Shown here: in pieces, positions 53,426-59,927 of the stretch
How the letters are laid out: every line of letters begins with the position of its first letter
Position numbering within the stretch: position 1 is the first letter of the stretch
DNA from: Chloroflexota bacterium
GTDB taxonomy: Bacteria; Chloroflexota; Anaerolineae; Promineifilales; Promineifilaceae
Assembly: GCA_017993775.1 (NCBI GenBank)
Contig: JAGOMA010000009.1
Location: forward strand, 116,043 to 180,042
Length of the DNA stretch: 64,000 nt
Direction: 5' to 3'
Translations under genes and position numbers: made by a program
Notes under the pieces: model-generated
Told to the model about the DNA's origin: nothing
Seen by the model: the letters and a program-made list of their open reading frames with translations, nothing else
Databases searched by the model: none

Positions 53426-54583
53426 CTAGCCCTCTAGCTCTCGCTCCAACGCCTCCACCACCTGATCCAACTCTTCTTGCGCAATAACCAACGGCGGCAG
53501 CAGGCGGATGACCGTCGGGCCGGCCGTCAGCGCCAGGACGCCGCGGGCCATCAGCCCCAGCACGATGGGCATGGCGTGGACTTTCAATTCCACGCCGACC
53601 ATCAAACCCAGCCCGCGCACTTCGCGGATCAGTGGCGAATCGATCTGCCGCAACCGTTGGCGCAGGTAGTCGCCCATTTCGGCGGCGCGGCTAACCAGAT
53701 TTTCGTCTTCGATGGCTTGCAGCGCAGCCAGAGCGGCGGCGCAGGCCAGCGGATTGCCGCCAAACGTGGAGCCGTGGACGTTGGCGGGCAGTGGGGCGAC
53801 ACGCGGCCCCAGCGCCGCCGCGCCCATGGGCAGGCCGCCGGCGATGGCTTTGCCCAGGGCGATGATGTCGGGCGCGAGGCCGGCGTGTTCGCAGGCGAAC
53901 CAGCGCCCGGTGCGGCCAAAGCCGGTCTGCACTTCGTCGATGATGAGCAGCGCGCCGGTTTCGTCGCAAATCTGGCGGGCGGTTTGGAAGTATGCGGGCG
54001 GGCCGGGGCGCACGCCGCCCTCGCCCTGCACAATTTCCAGGATGACGGCCGCGGTTTGGGGGGTAACGGCCGTTCTTAACCTCGCTTCATTGCCAAAGGG
54101 CACATGGCTAAACCCGGGCACCAGCGGCGCAAACGGCTCGCGGTACTCGCTTTTGTGCGTGGCGGAGAGGGAGCCATAGGTACGGCCGTGAAAGCCGCGC
54201 ATCGCCGCCACAATTTCGCTGCGGCCAGTGCTGAGGCGGGCAAATTTGATGGCCGCTTCGATGGCTTCGGTGCCGGAATTGCAGAGGAAGATGCGCTCCA
54301 GGCCATCCGGCAGCAGTTCGGCCAGCCGCGAAAGCAGTTCGGCGCGGCGGTCGTTGTAGAGGAATTCCGGGCAGGTGATGAGCGTTTGCGCCTGGTGGGC
54401 GATGGCTGCGGCCACGGCCGTATGCCCATGCCCCACATTCGCCACGCCAATGCCGGCGGCGCAGTCGATGTAGGCACGGCCGTTTTCATCCCACAGCCGC
54501 GCCCCCTGCCCCCGCACCATCACCACCGCCCGCTTGGCGTACACGCCGGAGGTATGTTGTGTTTCGAGTTGGATGGTATTCAT
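53426..54583 (-). CDS. lysJ: [LysW]-aminoadipate semialdehyde transaminase (LysJ)
   Basis: 385 residues, class III PLP aminotransferase of the ArgD/LysJ type. It has NSGTEAIEAAIK (phosphate-binding loop), GFHGRTYG, IIDEVQTGFGRTG, the PLP lysine in ALGKAIAGGLP (about 243) and GSTFGGNPLACAA. It transfers the amino group from glutamate to the LysW-bound semialdehyde; the homologous arginine step (acetylornithine aminotransferase) is a possible second activity. Several ACGGCCGT copies lie in the gene. Confidence 0.87.
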   Translation of the reverse strand: MNTIQLETQHTSGVYAKRAVVMVRGQGARLWDENGRAYIDCAAGIGVANVGHGHTAVAAAIAHQAQTLITCPEFLYNDRRAELLSRLAELLPDGLERIFLCNSGTEAIEAAIKFARLSTGRSEIVAAMRGFHGRTYGSLSATHKSEYREPFAPLVPGFSHVPFGNEARLRTAVTPQTAAVILEIVQGEGGVRPGPPAYFQTARQICDETGALLIIDEVQTGFGRTGRWFACEHAGLAPDIIALGKAIAGGLPMGAAALGPRVAPLPANVHGSTFGGNPLACAAALAALQAIEDENLVSRAAEMGDYLRQRLRQIDSPLIREVRGLGLMVGVELKVHAMPIVLGLMARGVLALTAGPTVIRLLPPLVIAQEELDQVVEALERELEG

Positions 54584-54603
54584 GTGATTTACCGTGGAGG
54601 CGG

Positions 54604-54665
54604 GATGCGTGAAGCGAGATGCGTGAGAAAGCGTTCGTCACGCATCACGTATCACGCATCACGCA
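54604..54665. repeat. GATGCGTGA/TCACGCATC short-repeat cluster
   Basis: Two GATGCGTGA-like units are followed by TCACGCATC units, giving an imperfect hairpin between lysZ and lysJ. Confidence 0.55.
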
Positions 54666-55465
54666 ATCGTTGTCCCCTGTCCTTCAAGCGCACGCCGAAT
54701 CGGCCTGTGGCCGCGGGCATCGCCGATGATGACGCGGCGGACCCCGGCGTGCAGGGCTTCGCTGGCGGCGAGCAGTTTGATGCGCATACGGCCGTGTGCA
54801 TAAGCCTCGGCCATCGTTTCCAAATCATCCAGCCGGATGGCGGGAATGAGCGACTCCTCATCGGGGAAGGTTTGCAGCACGCCGGGTACGTTGGAGAGGA
54901 TGATGAGGGTGTCGGCTTGCAGGGCGGCGGCGGTGGCTGCTGCCGCCCGGTCGCCATCGACGTTGATCGCTTCACCGGCGGTGCTGAGAGCCGGCGGGGT
55001 GAGCACGGGAATGTAACCGCTGGTCAGCAGGCTGGTAATCAGGTTGGTGTTGACTGTTTCCACAATGCCGGTGTAATTGTCGCGCAGGATGCGGGTACGG
55101 CCGTTCTCCACCACCTTGATGGCTGGCTTGCGCGGCCCTTGCCAGAGACGGCCGTCCATGCCCGACAGCCCGACCGCGTTCACGCCGCGCTGCTGCAAGC
55201 GTTCCACAATGCCTTTATTCATCTGGCCGCAGTAAACCATCTGGAAAATCTCCAGGGTGCGGCGGTCGGTGAGGCGGCTGGTGTAGCCGGAGGGCGAGGT
55301 GACGAACTGGGGCGGGTGGCCGAGCGCCTCGGCGACCGCGTTGGTTTGCGCAGAGCCGCCGTGAATGAGTATCAACTGCTCCCCGGCCTTTACCAATGCC
55401 GCCATATCGTCGCAAACTGCATCGTAATCAATGCCCAGACTGCCGCCTACTTTTACAATCAACAT
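54659..55465 (-). CDS. lysZ: [LysW]-aminoadipate kinase (LysZ)
   Basis: 268 residues of the amino-acid kinase family (ArgB/LysZ): VKVGGSLG, LIHGGSAQTN, NVDGDRAAAATA and GRMRIKLLAASEAL. It phosphorylates the side-chain carboxylate of the LysW-bound aminoadipate (or glutamate). The start is an ATG at 55465. Directly upstream of it, between lysY and lysZ, lies the 21-bp tandem array, an unusually long gap for this operon. Confidence 0.88.
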   Translation of the reverse strand: MLIVKVGGSLGIDYDAVCDDMAALVKAGEQLILIHGGSAQTNAVAEALGHPPQFVTSPSGYTSRLTDRRTLEIFQMVYCGQMNKGIVERLQQRGVNAVGLSGMDGRLWQGPRKPAIKVVENGRTRILRDNYTGIVETVNTNLITSLLTSGYIPVLTPPALSTAGEAINVDGDRAAAATAAALQADTLIILSNVPGVLQTFPDEESLIPAIRLDDLETMAEAYAHGRMRIKLLAASEALHAGVRRVIIGDARGHRPIRRALEGQGTTIA

Positions 55466-55507
55466 AGTTTCTCCGATTGTGTGCTAGTTTTTGCTTCAAA
55501 TTATCTG

Positions 55508-55948
55508 CCCGGAGCCTTCGGGATGATGCCCGAGACCTTCGGCATGATGCCCGAGACCTTCGGGTAGATTCCCGGAGCCTTCGGGAAGGTGCCCGGAGCC
55601 TTCGGGAAGGTGCCCGGAGCCTTCGGGAAGGTGCCCGAGACCTTCGGGATGATGCCCGCGACCTTCGGGCAGGTGCCCGAAGCCTTCGGGATGATGCCCG
55701 GAGCCTTCGGCATGATGACCGGAAGCTTCGGCGTGATGACCGGAGGCTTCGGCATGATGACCGGAGGCTTCGGCATGATGACCGGAAGCTTCGGCGTGAT
55801 GACCGGAGGCTTCGGCATGATGACCGGAAGCTTCGGCGTGATGACCGGAGGCTTCGGCGTGATGACCGGAGGCTTCGGCGTGATGACCGGAAGCTTCGGC
55901 GTGATGACCAGAGGCCTCGGCATGATGACCGGAGGCTTCGGAGACCTG
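55508..55948. repeat. Tandem array of 21 units of 21 bp
   Basis: Twenty-one successive units with constant 21-base spacing of a TTCGG (once CTCGG) core and no indels. Units 1-9 are mostly of type GCCCGAGACCTTCGGGATGAT, units 10-21 of type GACCGGAGGCTTCGGCATGAT. Two variants of the second type alternate (GGAAGC and GGAGGC). Each unit holds a small CCGnAG/CTTCGG palindrome. Because 21 is a multiple of three, several frames stay open; on the operon strand the frame reads PK-rich heptads (VITPKPP). No ribosome site suggests translation. Confidence 0.9.
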
Positions 55949-55974
55949 ACAGGTTTAAGAAAACCTGTCAGGTC
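55943..55974. repeat. Hairpin directly after lysY
   Basis: GACCTGACAGGTTT and AAACCTGTCAGGTC form a perfect 14-bp stem. On the minus strand it overlaps the lysY stop and precedes the tandem array. Without a T-tract it may protect mRNA ends or act as a pause. Confidence 0.6.
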
Positions 55975-56995
55975 AGATGGGGTGCAGCCCCATAAAGCCC
56001 AATCCCATGTCCTCGGGGAAGCCGCACATCAAATTCATGGCCTGCACGGCCGTTCCCGCCGCGCCTTTCATCAAATTATCCAGGGCGCTCATCACCACCA
56101 GCCGATTGCTGTGCGGGTCTTTTGCAAAACCCACGTCGCAGTAGTTGGTTCCGGTCAGGATTTTGGGTTCGGGATAGCGATAAATGCCCCGGCTGTCCTT
56201 TACCAGGCGGATAAACCGCTCGTCGCGGTAGGCAGTGCGGTAAATCTGCCAGATGGCTTTCTCGTCCAGGTCTTCGCGCAGGAAGACGTGGGCGGTGCAG
56301 AGAACGCCGCGCACCAATTCCACGGCCGTGGCCGAAAAATGCAGCTCAAAATCGCCCAATTCCTGCCGCATTTCCGCCTGATGGCGGTGGCCGGTGGGCG
56401 CAAATGAGCGCACCGCGCCGCTGCGTTCCGGGTGATGGCTGGCGGGGCTGTGGCTGTTGCCCCCTTCGGACGAACCGACCTTCACTTCGACCACCGCCTG
56501 CGTGATGAGACCTTGCTGGGCCAATGGGTAGAGCGCCAGATTAACGGCCGTGGCATTGCAGCCCACACCGCTAACATAGCGCGCCGCCCGAATCTGCTCG
56601 CGGTGTAGTTCGGGCAGGCCGTACACGAATTTTTCCAGCCAGCCAGGGTTGGCGTGGGGCGCGCCGTACCATTTTTCGTAAACGGCCGTATCCCGCAGCC
56701 GAAAATCCGCCGCCAAATCCACAATCCGGTCAGCCAAACCGGCAAAGGTTTCGATTTGGGCCGCTGAACGGCCGTGGGGCAGCGCTAAAAACAACACATC
56801 GCATGGCTGCAACGCCTCGACGGCGCAAAACTTCAGCCGGGTCGCACCACGCAGGTTGGGATGGACGCCGTAAACGAAACGGCCGTCATGCTGCTGCGAG
56901 GTAATCTGGCTGACTTCGACCTCCGGGTGGGCCAAAAGAAGCCGCAGCAGCTCGCCCCCGGCGTAGCCGGAGCCGCCGACAATGGCCACGCGCAT
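55973..56995 (-). CDS. lysY: [LysW]-aminoadipyl phosphate reductase (LysY)
   Basis: 340 residues of the ArgC/LysY NADPH-dependent semialdehyde dehydrogenase family. The N-terminal loop is GGSGYAGGELLRLL, the catalytic Cys is in GVGCNATA (about 150), and SSEGGNSHSPASHHPERSG and FAPTGHRH give the late His. It reduces the LysW-bound acyl phosphate to the semialdehyde. The start is an ATG at 56995 whose A is shared with the lysX stop (TGATG); upstream extension would run through lysX out of frame. Confidence 0.88.
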   Translation of the reverse strand: MRVAIVGGSGYAGGELLRLLLAHPEVEVSQITSQQHDGRFVYGVHPNLRGATRLKFCAVEALQPCDVLFLALPHGRSAAQIETFAGLADRIVDLAADFRLRDTAVYEKWYGAPHANPGWLEKFVYGLPELHREQIRAARYVSGVGCNATAVNLALYPLAQQGLITQAVVEVKVGSSEGGNSHSPASHHPERSGAVRSFAPTGHRHQAEMRQELGDFELHFSATAVELVRGVLCTAHVFLREDLDEKAIWQIYRTAYRDERFIRLVKDSRGIYRYPEPKILTGTNYCDVGFAKDPHSNRLVVMSALDNLMKGAAGTAVQAMNLMCGFPEDMGLGFMGLHPI

Positions 56996-57927
56996 CACGG
57001 CTGGCCTCCGTTGATGATTGGAGATTGGCGATTTTCGATTGGAGATTGGCGCAATCTCCAATCGCCAATCTCTAATCTCCCCGCTTCCCCCACCGACAAC
57101 ACATAGTCCACAATCCTGCCCGGAATATCGACGCCCGTGGGGGTGATGGAGTTGCGGAACTCCATCGTGTAATTGACCTCGTTGACCAGGAGACGGCCGT
57201 CGCGGGTTTCCAGCAAATCCACGGCCACCACGCCGCCGCCCACCGCTCGCGCCGCCGCCCGCGACAGCTCATCAATCTCGGGCGTCACCGGACAGTTGGC
57301 CGACTGGCCGCCGCGCGCCGTATTGGTAATCCAATGGGCCGAGGTGCGCGTGATGGCGCAAATCGTCTGGTCGCCCACCACAAAACTGCGAATGTCGCGC
57401 CCCGGTTTATCCACAAATTCCTGAATGTAAAAGATGGAATGATGATAAGAACCCAGCGTTTCTTTGTGTTCCAGAATCGCTTCGGCCGCTTCCCGGTCAT
57501 TGACCTTGGCCAGCAGCCGCCCCCAGGAACCCACGGCCGGCTTCAGGACTACGGGATAACCCATGTCGTCCATCGTCTGCAAGGCGGATTCGGTGGAGAG
57601 GGCGATACGCACCTCGGGCGACGGGACGCCGTGCGCCAGCAGCGCCAGCGTCGTGTTTAGTTTATCGCCGCACACCTGGGCCACCTGGACCGTGTTGACG
57701 GTGGGAATGCCCCAACTATTCAGAATTTGCAATACCGCCAACGCCTGCGAATGGCTGACGCAGCGCTCTAAAATGACGTCGTACTGCTGCCAGGAAACGG
57801 CCGTTTGCAGGCTAAAAACCACCTGGCGCACGTCGATCATTTCAAAATCAACCCCGCGCCGCTGCAATTCCTCAACGATGAGCTTCTCTTCCGCCCGAAT
57901 TCTTGAATACAACACACCAATGCGCAT
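56995..57927 (-). CDS. lysX: Alpha-aminoadipate-LysW ligase (LysX)
   Basis: 310 residues of the ATP-grasp/RimK family. It has [10 protein letters not shown], the ATP-grasp lid ([12 protein letters not shown]), [21 protein letters not shown], and [20 protein letters not shown] with the Mg-binding residues. It joins the amino group of aminoadipate (or glutamate, as ArgX) to the C-terminal Glu of LysW. The last about 22 residues ([20 protein letters not shown]) are encoded by an intergenic-type repeat, extending the normal C-terminus. Confidence 0.88.
   Translation of the reverse strand: MRIGVLYSRIRAEEKLIVEELQRRGVDFEMIDVRQVVFSLQTAVSWQQYDVILERCVSHSQALAVLQILNSWGIPTVNTVQVAQVCGDKLNTTLALLAHGVPSPEVRIALSTESALQTMDDMGYPVVLKPAVGSWGRLLAKVNDREAAEAILEHKETLGSYHHSIFYIQEFVDKPGRDIRSFVVGDQTICAITRTSAHWITNTARGGQSANCPVTPEIDELSRAAARAVGGGVVAVDLLETRDGRLLVNEVNYTMEFRNSITPTGVDIPGRIVDYVLSVGEAGRLEIGDWRLRQSPIENRQSPIINGGQP
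57014..57080. repeat. GGAGATTGG palindromic cluster overlapping the lysX 3' end
   Basis: Repeated GGAGATTGGCG units and their complements, including the perfect hairpin ATTGGAGATTG-GCG-CAATCTCCAAT (57037-57062). The cluster encodes the lysX C-terminal tail. Confidence 0.7.
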
Positions 57928-57966
57928 AAAAATCCCTCTATGGCTAACAGCTAACAGCTATTAGCT

Positions 57967-58137
57967 TTATTCGCCCCAATCCTCTTCGACTTCGGGGGCC
58001 AGTTCGATGGTCAGCGGGGACATACTGGTCACTTCCAGTTCTATGCCGCAGTCGGGACATTCCACAATCTCGCCCACGATGACGTTGTCGGCCAATTCAA
58101 CTTCCCCGTCGCATTCCACACAGATTACAGTTGTCAT
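57967..58137 (-). CDS. lysW: LysW amino-group carrier protein
   Basis: A 56-residue acidic carrier. CVEC ... CPDC form the zinc knuckle (residues about 6-31), and the C-terminus is the invariant EDWGE, whose last Glu bears the growing amino acid through its gamma-carboxylate. It protects and presents aminoadipate to LysX, Z, Y, J and K. AAGGAG lies seven bases before the ATG at 58137; upstream in-frame sequence belongs to the leader. It is the first structural gene after the two attenuator-like leader units, so transcripts should reach it only on read-through. Confidence 0.95.
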   Translation of the reverse strand: MTTVICVECDGEVELADNVIVGEIVECPDCGIELEVTSMSPLTIELAPEVEEDWGE

Positions 58138-58200
58138 TTTTTTACTCCTTTTCTTGTCTTGGTCCTTCTGGAGGCTTTTACCCTCCGGGAAGATGCGGGT

Positions 58201-58242
58201 AAATAAAAACGGGCTTACCGGTTCTGATTCCGGTAAGCCCGC
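58201..58242 (-). terminator. Intrinsic terminator 2, after leader ORF 2, before lysW
   Basis: On the minus strand GGGCTTACCGG-AATCAGAA-CCGGTAAGCCC is a perfect 11-bp stem followed by GTTTTTATTT. Its loop and 3' arm (58220-58230) are complementary over 11 bases, with one G-U pair, to 58288-58298 inside leader ORF 2, giving a competing antiterminator helix. Confidence 0.92.
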
Positions 58243-58270
58243 CTGAAAAACTTTGTTTGAGACCAATCAC

Positions 58271-58357
58271 TCAAAAGCAAGCGCCACGAACCAGAACCCC
58301 GTTGGGCTGAGTCTTCTTGTTCTTCTTCAGTTGATTGGAGATCTGTTTGTTTAGCAT
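58271..58357 (-). CDS. Lysine-rich leader peptide 2 (28 residues)
   Basis: The mini-ORF starts at ATG 58357 and ends at TGA 58271. Its middle reads QLKKNKKTQPNG: the codons AAG AAG AAC AAG AAG lie at 58313-58327. After these comes CAGCCCAACGGGGTTCTG, which can fold on itself and whose GGTTCTGGTTC part (58288-58298) can instead pair with the terminator loop. A ribosome paused at the lysine codons would cover the first arm and favour antitermination. There is no strong ribosome site, and no database family is expected for a peptide of this kind. Assigned by architecture. Confidence 0.7.
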   Translation of the reverse strand: MLNKQISNQLKKNKKTQPNGVLVRGACF

Positions 58358-58391
58358 GGTATTCGTTGGTTGGTTAGTTTGTTGGGTGGAT

Positions 58392-58429
58392 AAATAAAAA
58401 GCGCCCCACCGGTAGTTGGCGGGGCGCTT
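58392..58429 (-). terminator. Intrinsic terminator 1, between the two leader ORFs
   Basis: On the minus strand AAGCGCCCC pairs with GGGGCGCTT (9 bp, extended by GCC/GGT inside) and is followed by TTTTTATTT. Its 5' arm can instead pair with GGCCGCTT at 58458-58465 (one bulged base). Confidence 0.92.
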
Positions 58430-58468
58430 GTGAGTGCATGTTTTTGCGGGTAAGCAAAAGCGGCCAGA

Positions 58469-58537
58469 CTACCGTTTGGTAATTTGCTTGCTCTTCTTGC
58501 CCTTCTTGGTTGCGAAACTATTTGTCCAGATGTTCAT
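58469..58537 (-). CDS. Lysine-rich leader peptide 1 (22 residues)
   Basis: The mini-ORF starts at ATG 58537 and ends at TAG 58469. Its C-terminal half reads TKKGKKSKQITKR: AAG AAG GGC AAG AAG AGC AAG at 58487-58507. The -10 hexamer ends only 10 bases before the ATG, so the transcript should be leaderless or nearly so. Downstream, AAGCAAA in the coding part can pair with TTTGCTT (58452-58458). The adjoining GGCCGCTT can pair with the terminator's 5' arm, reproducing the 1:2, 2:3, 3:4 scheme of amino-acid attenuators. Confidence 0.72.
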   Translation of the reverse strand: MNIWTNSFATKKGKKSKQITKR

Positions 58538-58547
58538 ATTGAGTAGA

Positions 58548-58576
58548 ACTATAACAAAGGGGGGAAGGGGCGTCAA
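58548..58576 (-). promoter_or_regulatory. Sigma70 promoter of the lysine operon
   Basis: TTGACG (58571-58576) and TATAGT (58548-58553) with an exact 17-base spacer, oriented toward lysW. This is the best promoter match in the window. The -35 hexamer adjoins an ACGGCCGT copy. The predicted start of transcription falls within a few bases of the leader 1 ATG. Confidence 0.8.
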
Positions 58577-58647
58577 CGGCCGTTGCTCATACATTCCATC
58601 CAAATTATCCCCCGCCCAATTACCTGATTTGTCCAAATCCACCCGCC

Positions 58648-59187
58648 TCACACAATAACCAATACCATAATCACCACCAGGCTAACCACGCACAACGAGC
58701 CAACCTTTTGTGAGATAGGCAGCAGCCAGTGGCTGGCCCAGGTCAATGTAGGATTGTCAGGTGATGTACTTTGCAGATCGGTAGCCAGAACCCACAACAA
58801 CGTCAGCATGGCGGGAATCAAAGCCCAGACAATACCAAGCAAGACAACCCACGACGGTAAGATAGAGGTGAGATGCGGCTGCCAAAGGGTCAGTAACAGG
58901 ACCGTTGCCACATGCGCCAGTTGATCAAGCAGAAAGCCTGGGGTTTGTTTGACGGCCGGCTTGTTCAATTTCAGCCAATCAATGGCAAAATGAATGGCGC
59001 CTGAGGCGACAAACAGCGGGATATACTGCCACGGCCGTTGCACCAGCGCCGCCGCCGTCAGCATATGGATGAGGACATGCAAAAGCAGTCCTTTATTACC
59101 CTGTGTTTTAAGAATGTAAATGCGGTTGGTTTGTAAGGGAAAATCAGCAATCAAGTGAGCCAATAACAAAATTGGGAATGTGGTCAT
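58648..59187 (-). CDS. DUF3307 membrane protein
   Basis: 179 residues with the DUF3307 pattern: LLLAHLIADFPLQTNRI at the N-terminus, HVLIHMLTAAAL, and HFAIDWLKL, with His/Asp residues at helix ends. Five or so membrane helices. The function of the family is unknown. It lies upstream of the lysine promoter in the same direction, without an obvious terminator between them. Confidence 0.82.
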   Translation of the reverse strand: MTTFPILLLAHLIADFPLQTNRIYILKTQGNKGLLLHVLIHMLTAAALVQRPWQYIPLFVASGAIHFAIDWLKLNKPAVKQTPGFLLDQLAHVATVLLLTLWQPHLTSILPSWVVLLGIVWALIPAMLTLLWVLATDLQSTSPDNPTLTWASHWLLPISQKVGSLCVVSLVVIMVLVIV

Positions 59188-59399
59188 GACCCTCTTACGG
59201 CCGGACCGTCTGCCACGGAGCCAGGTCGTCTTTAAACATTTTGGTTAACCCACTCTATAAGGTTAGTTTTTCAATGTAGCAGGAATGATACAGCGAGGAG
59301 GAAAACGGCCGTACAATCCAACTGTAATCTCATTAACAAATACCCAACCGAACCCGGTCCCATCTTGGCAAACTGCTCGGCCTCGCGTATAGTGATCTC

Positions 59400-59777
59400 A
59401 TGATTCTGACACGCGCCGAATTTGAAAACCTGGTAGACGAAGCCCTGGAGAATTTACCCCCCTTTTTCCGCGACAAAATGAACAACGTCGCCATCCTGAT
59501 CGCCCGCTGGCCCACCCGCACCGAACTTCGAGACGCCGGCGTCCCGCCCGGAGACACCCTACTCGGCCTCTACCAGGGCATCCCCCTGACTGAGCGCACC
59601 CAGGGATACAACCTCGTCTTGCCGGACACCATCACCCTCTACCAGGGACCCATCGAACAACAAGCCGAAGGAGACCCGGAGGCCATCCGCCATTGGGTGC
59701 GCCATGTCTTTCTGCACGAACTGGCCCACCACTTCGGCATCAGCGACGACCGCTTGCGCGAGCTTGGCGCGTATTAA
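59400..59777 (+). CDS. Minimal zincin metallopeptidase family protein (DUF1025/Zincin_1)
   Basis: 125 residues. The family is recognised by FENLVDEALENLPPFF at the N-terminus, GLYQGIPLTER in the middle, and the zinc motif HELAHHFGISDDRL (H-E-x-x-H) at the C-terminus. The domain is compact and soluble; substrates are unknown, and activity has been doubted for relatives. Start ATG at 59400. Divergent from the DUF3307 gene. Confidence 0.88.
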   Translation: MILTRAEFENLVDEALENLPPFFRDKMNNVAILIARWPTRTELRDAGVPPGDTLLGLYQGIPLTERTQGYNLVLPDTITLYQGPIEQQAEGDPEAIRHWVRHVFLHELAHHFGISDDRLRELGAY

Positions 59778-59927
59778 TGCACGGGGTGAAGCGTAGTTTT
59801 GCATTGCAGTAAAGCGACCCCCAAAGTCAGGCCCACAAATCAGCAAAAATAAGGTGGGGGCAGCGTTCGTGGCTGGTTATCGGGCGGCGCTGGCAAGGCG
59901 GCAAGTGGATTTACCGCCGCTCTAGCT

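Noticed and set aside
55501..55923. Minus-strand 140-codon frame of PK-rich heptads in the operon direction
   Set aside because: It is made almost wholly of the tandem repeat and lacks a Shine-Dalgarno site. Translation cannot be excluded, but I do not call it a gene.
55508..55948. Possible CRISPR array
   Set aside because: The units are contiguous 21-mers without unique spacers, and no cas gene is nearby.
55477..56407. Long repetitive plus-strand frames across the 21-bp array (172 and 272 codons)
   Set aside because: They arise because 21 is divisible by three, run antisense into lysY, and have no ribosome site or non-repeat domain.
58138..58576. Lysine (L-box) riboswitch upstream of lysW
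   Set aside because: The stretch is explained by two mini-ORFs and two simple terminators. I could not place the multi-helix L-box core.
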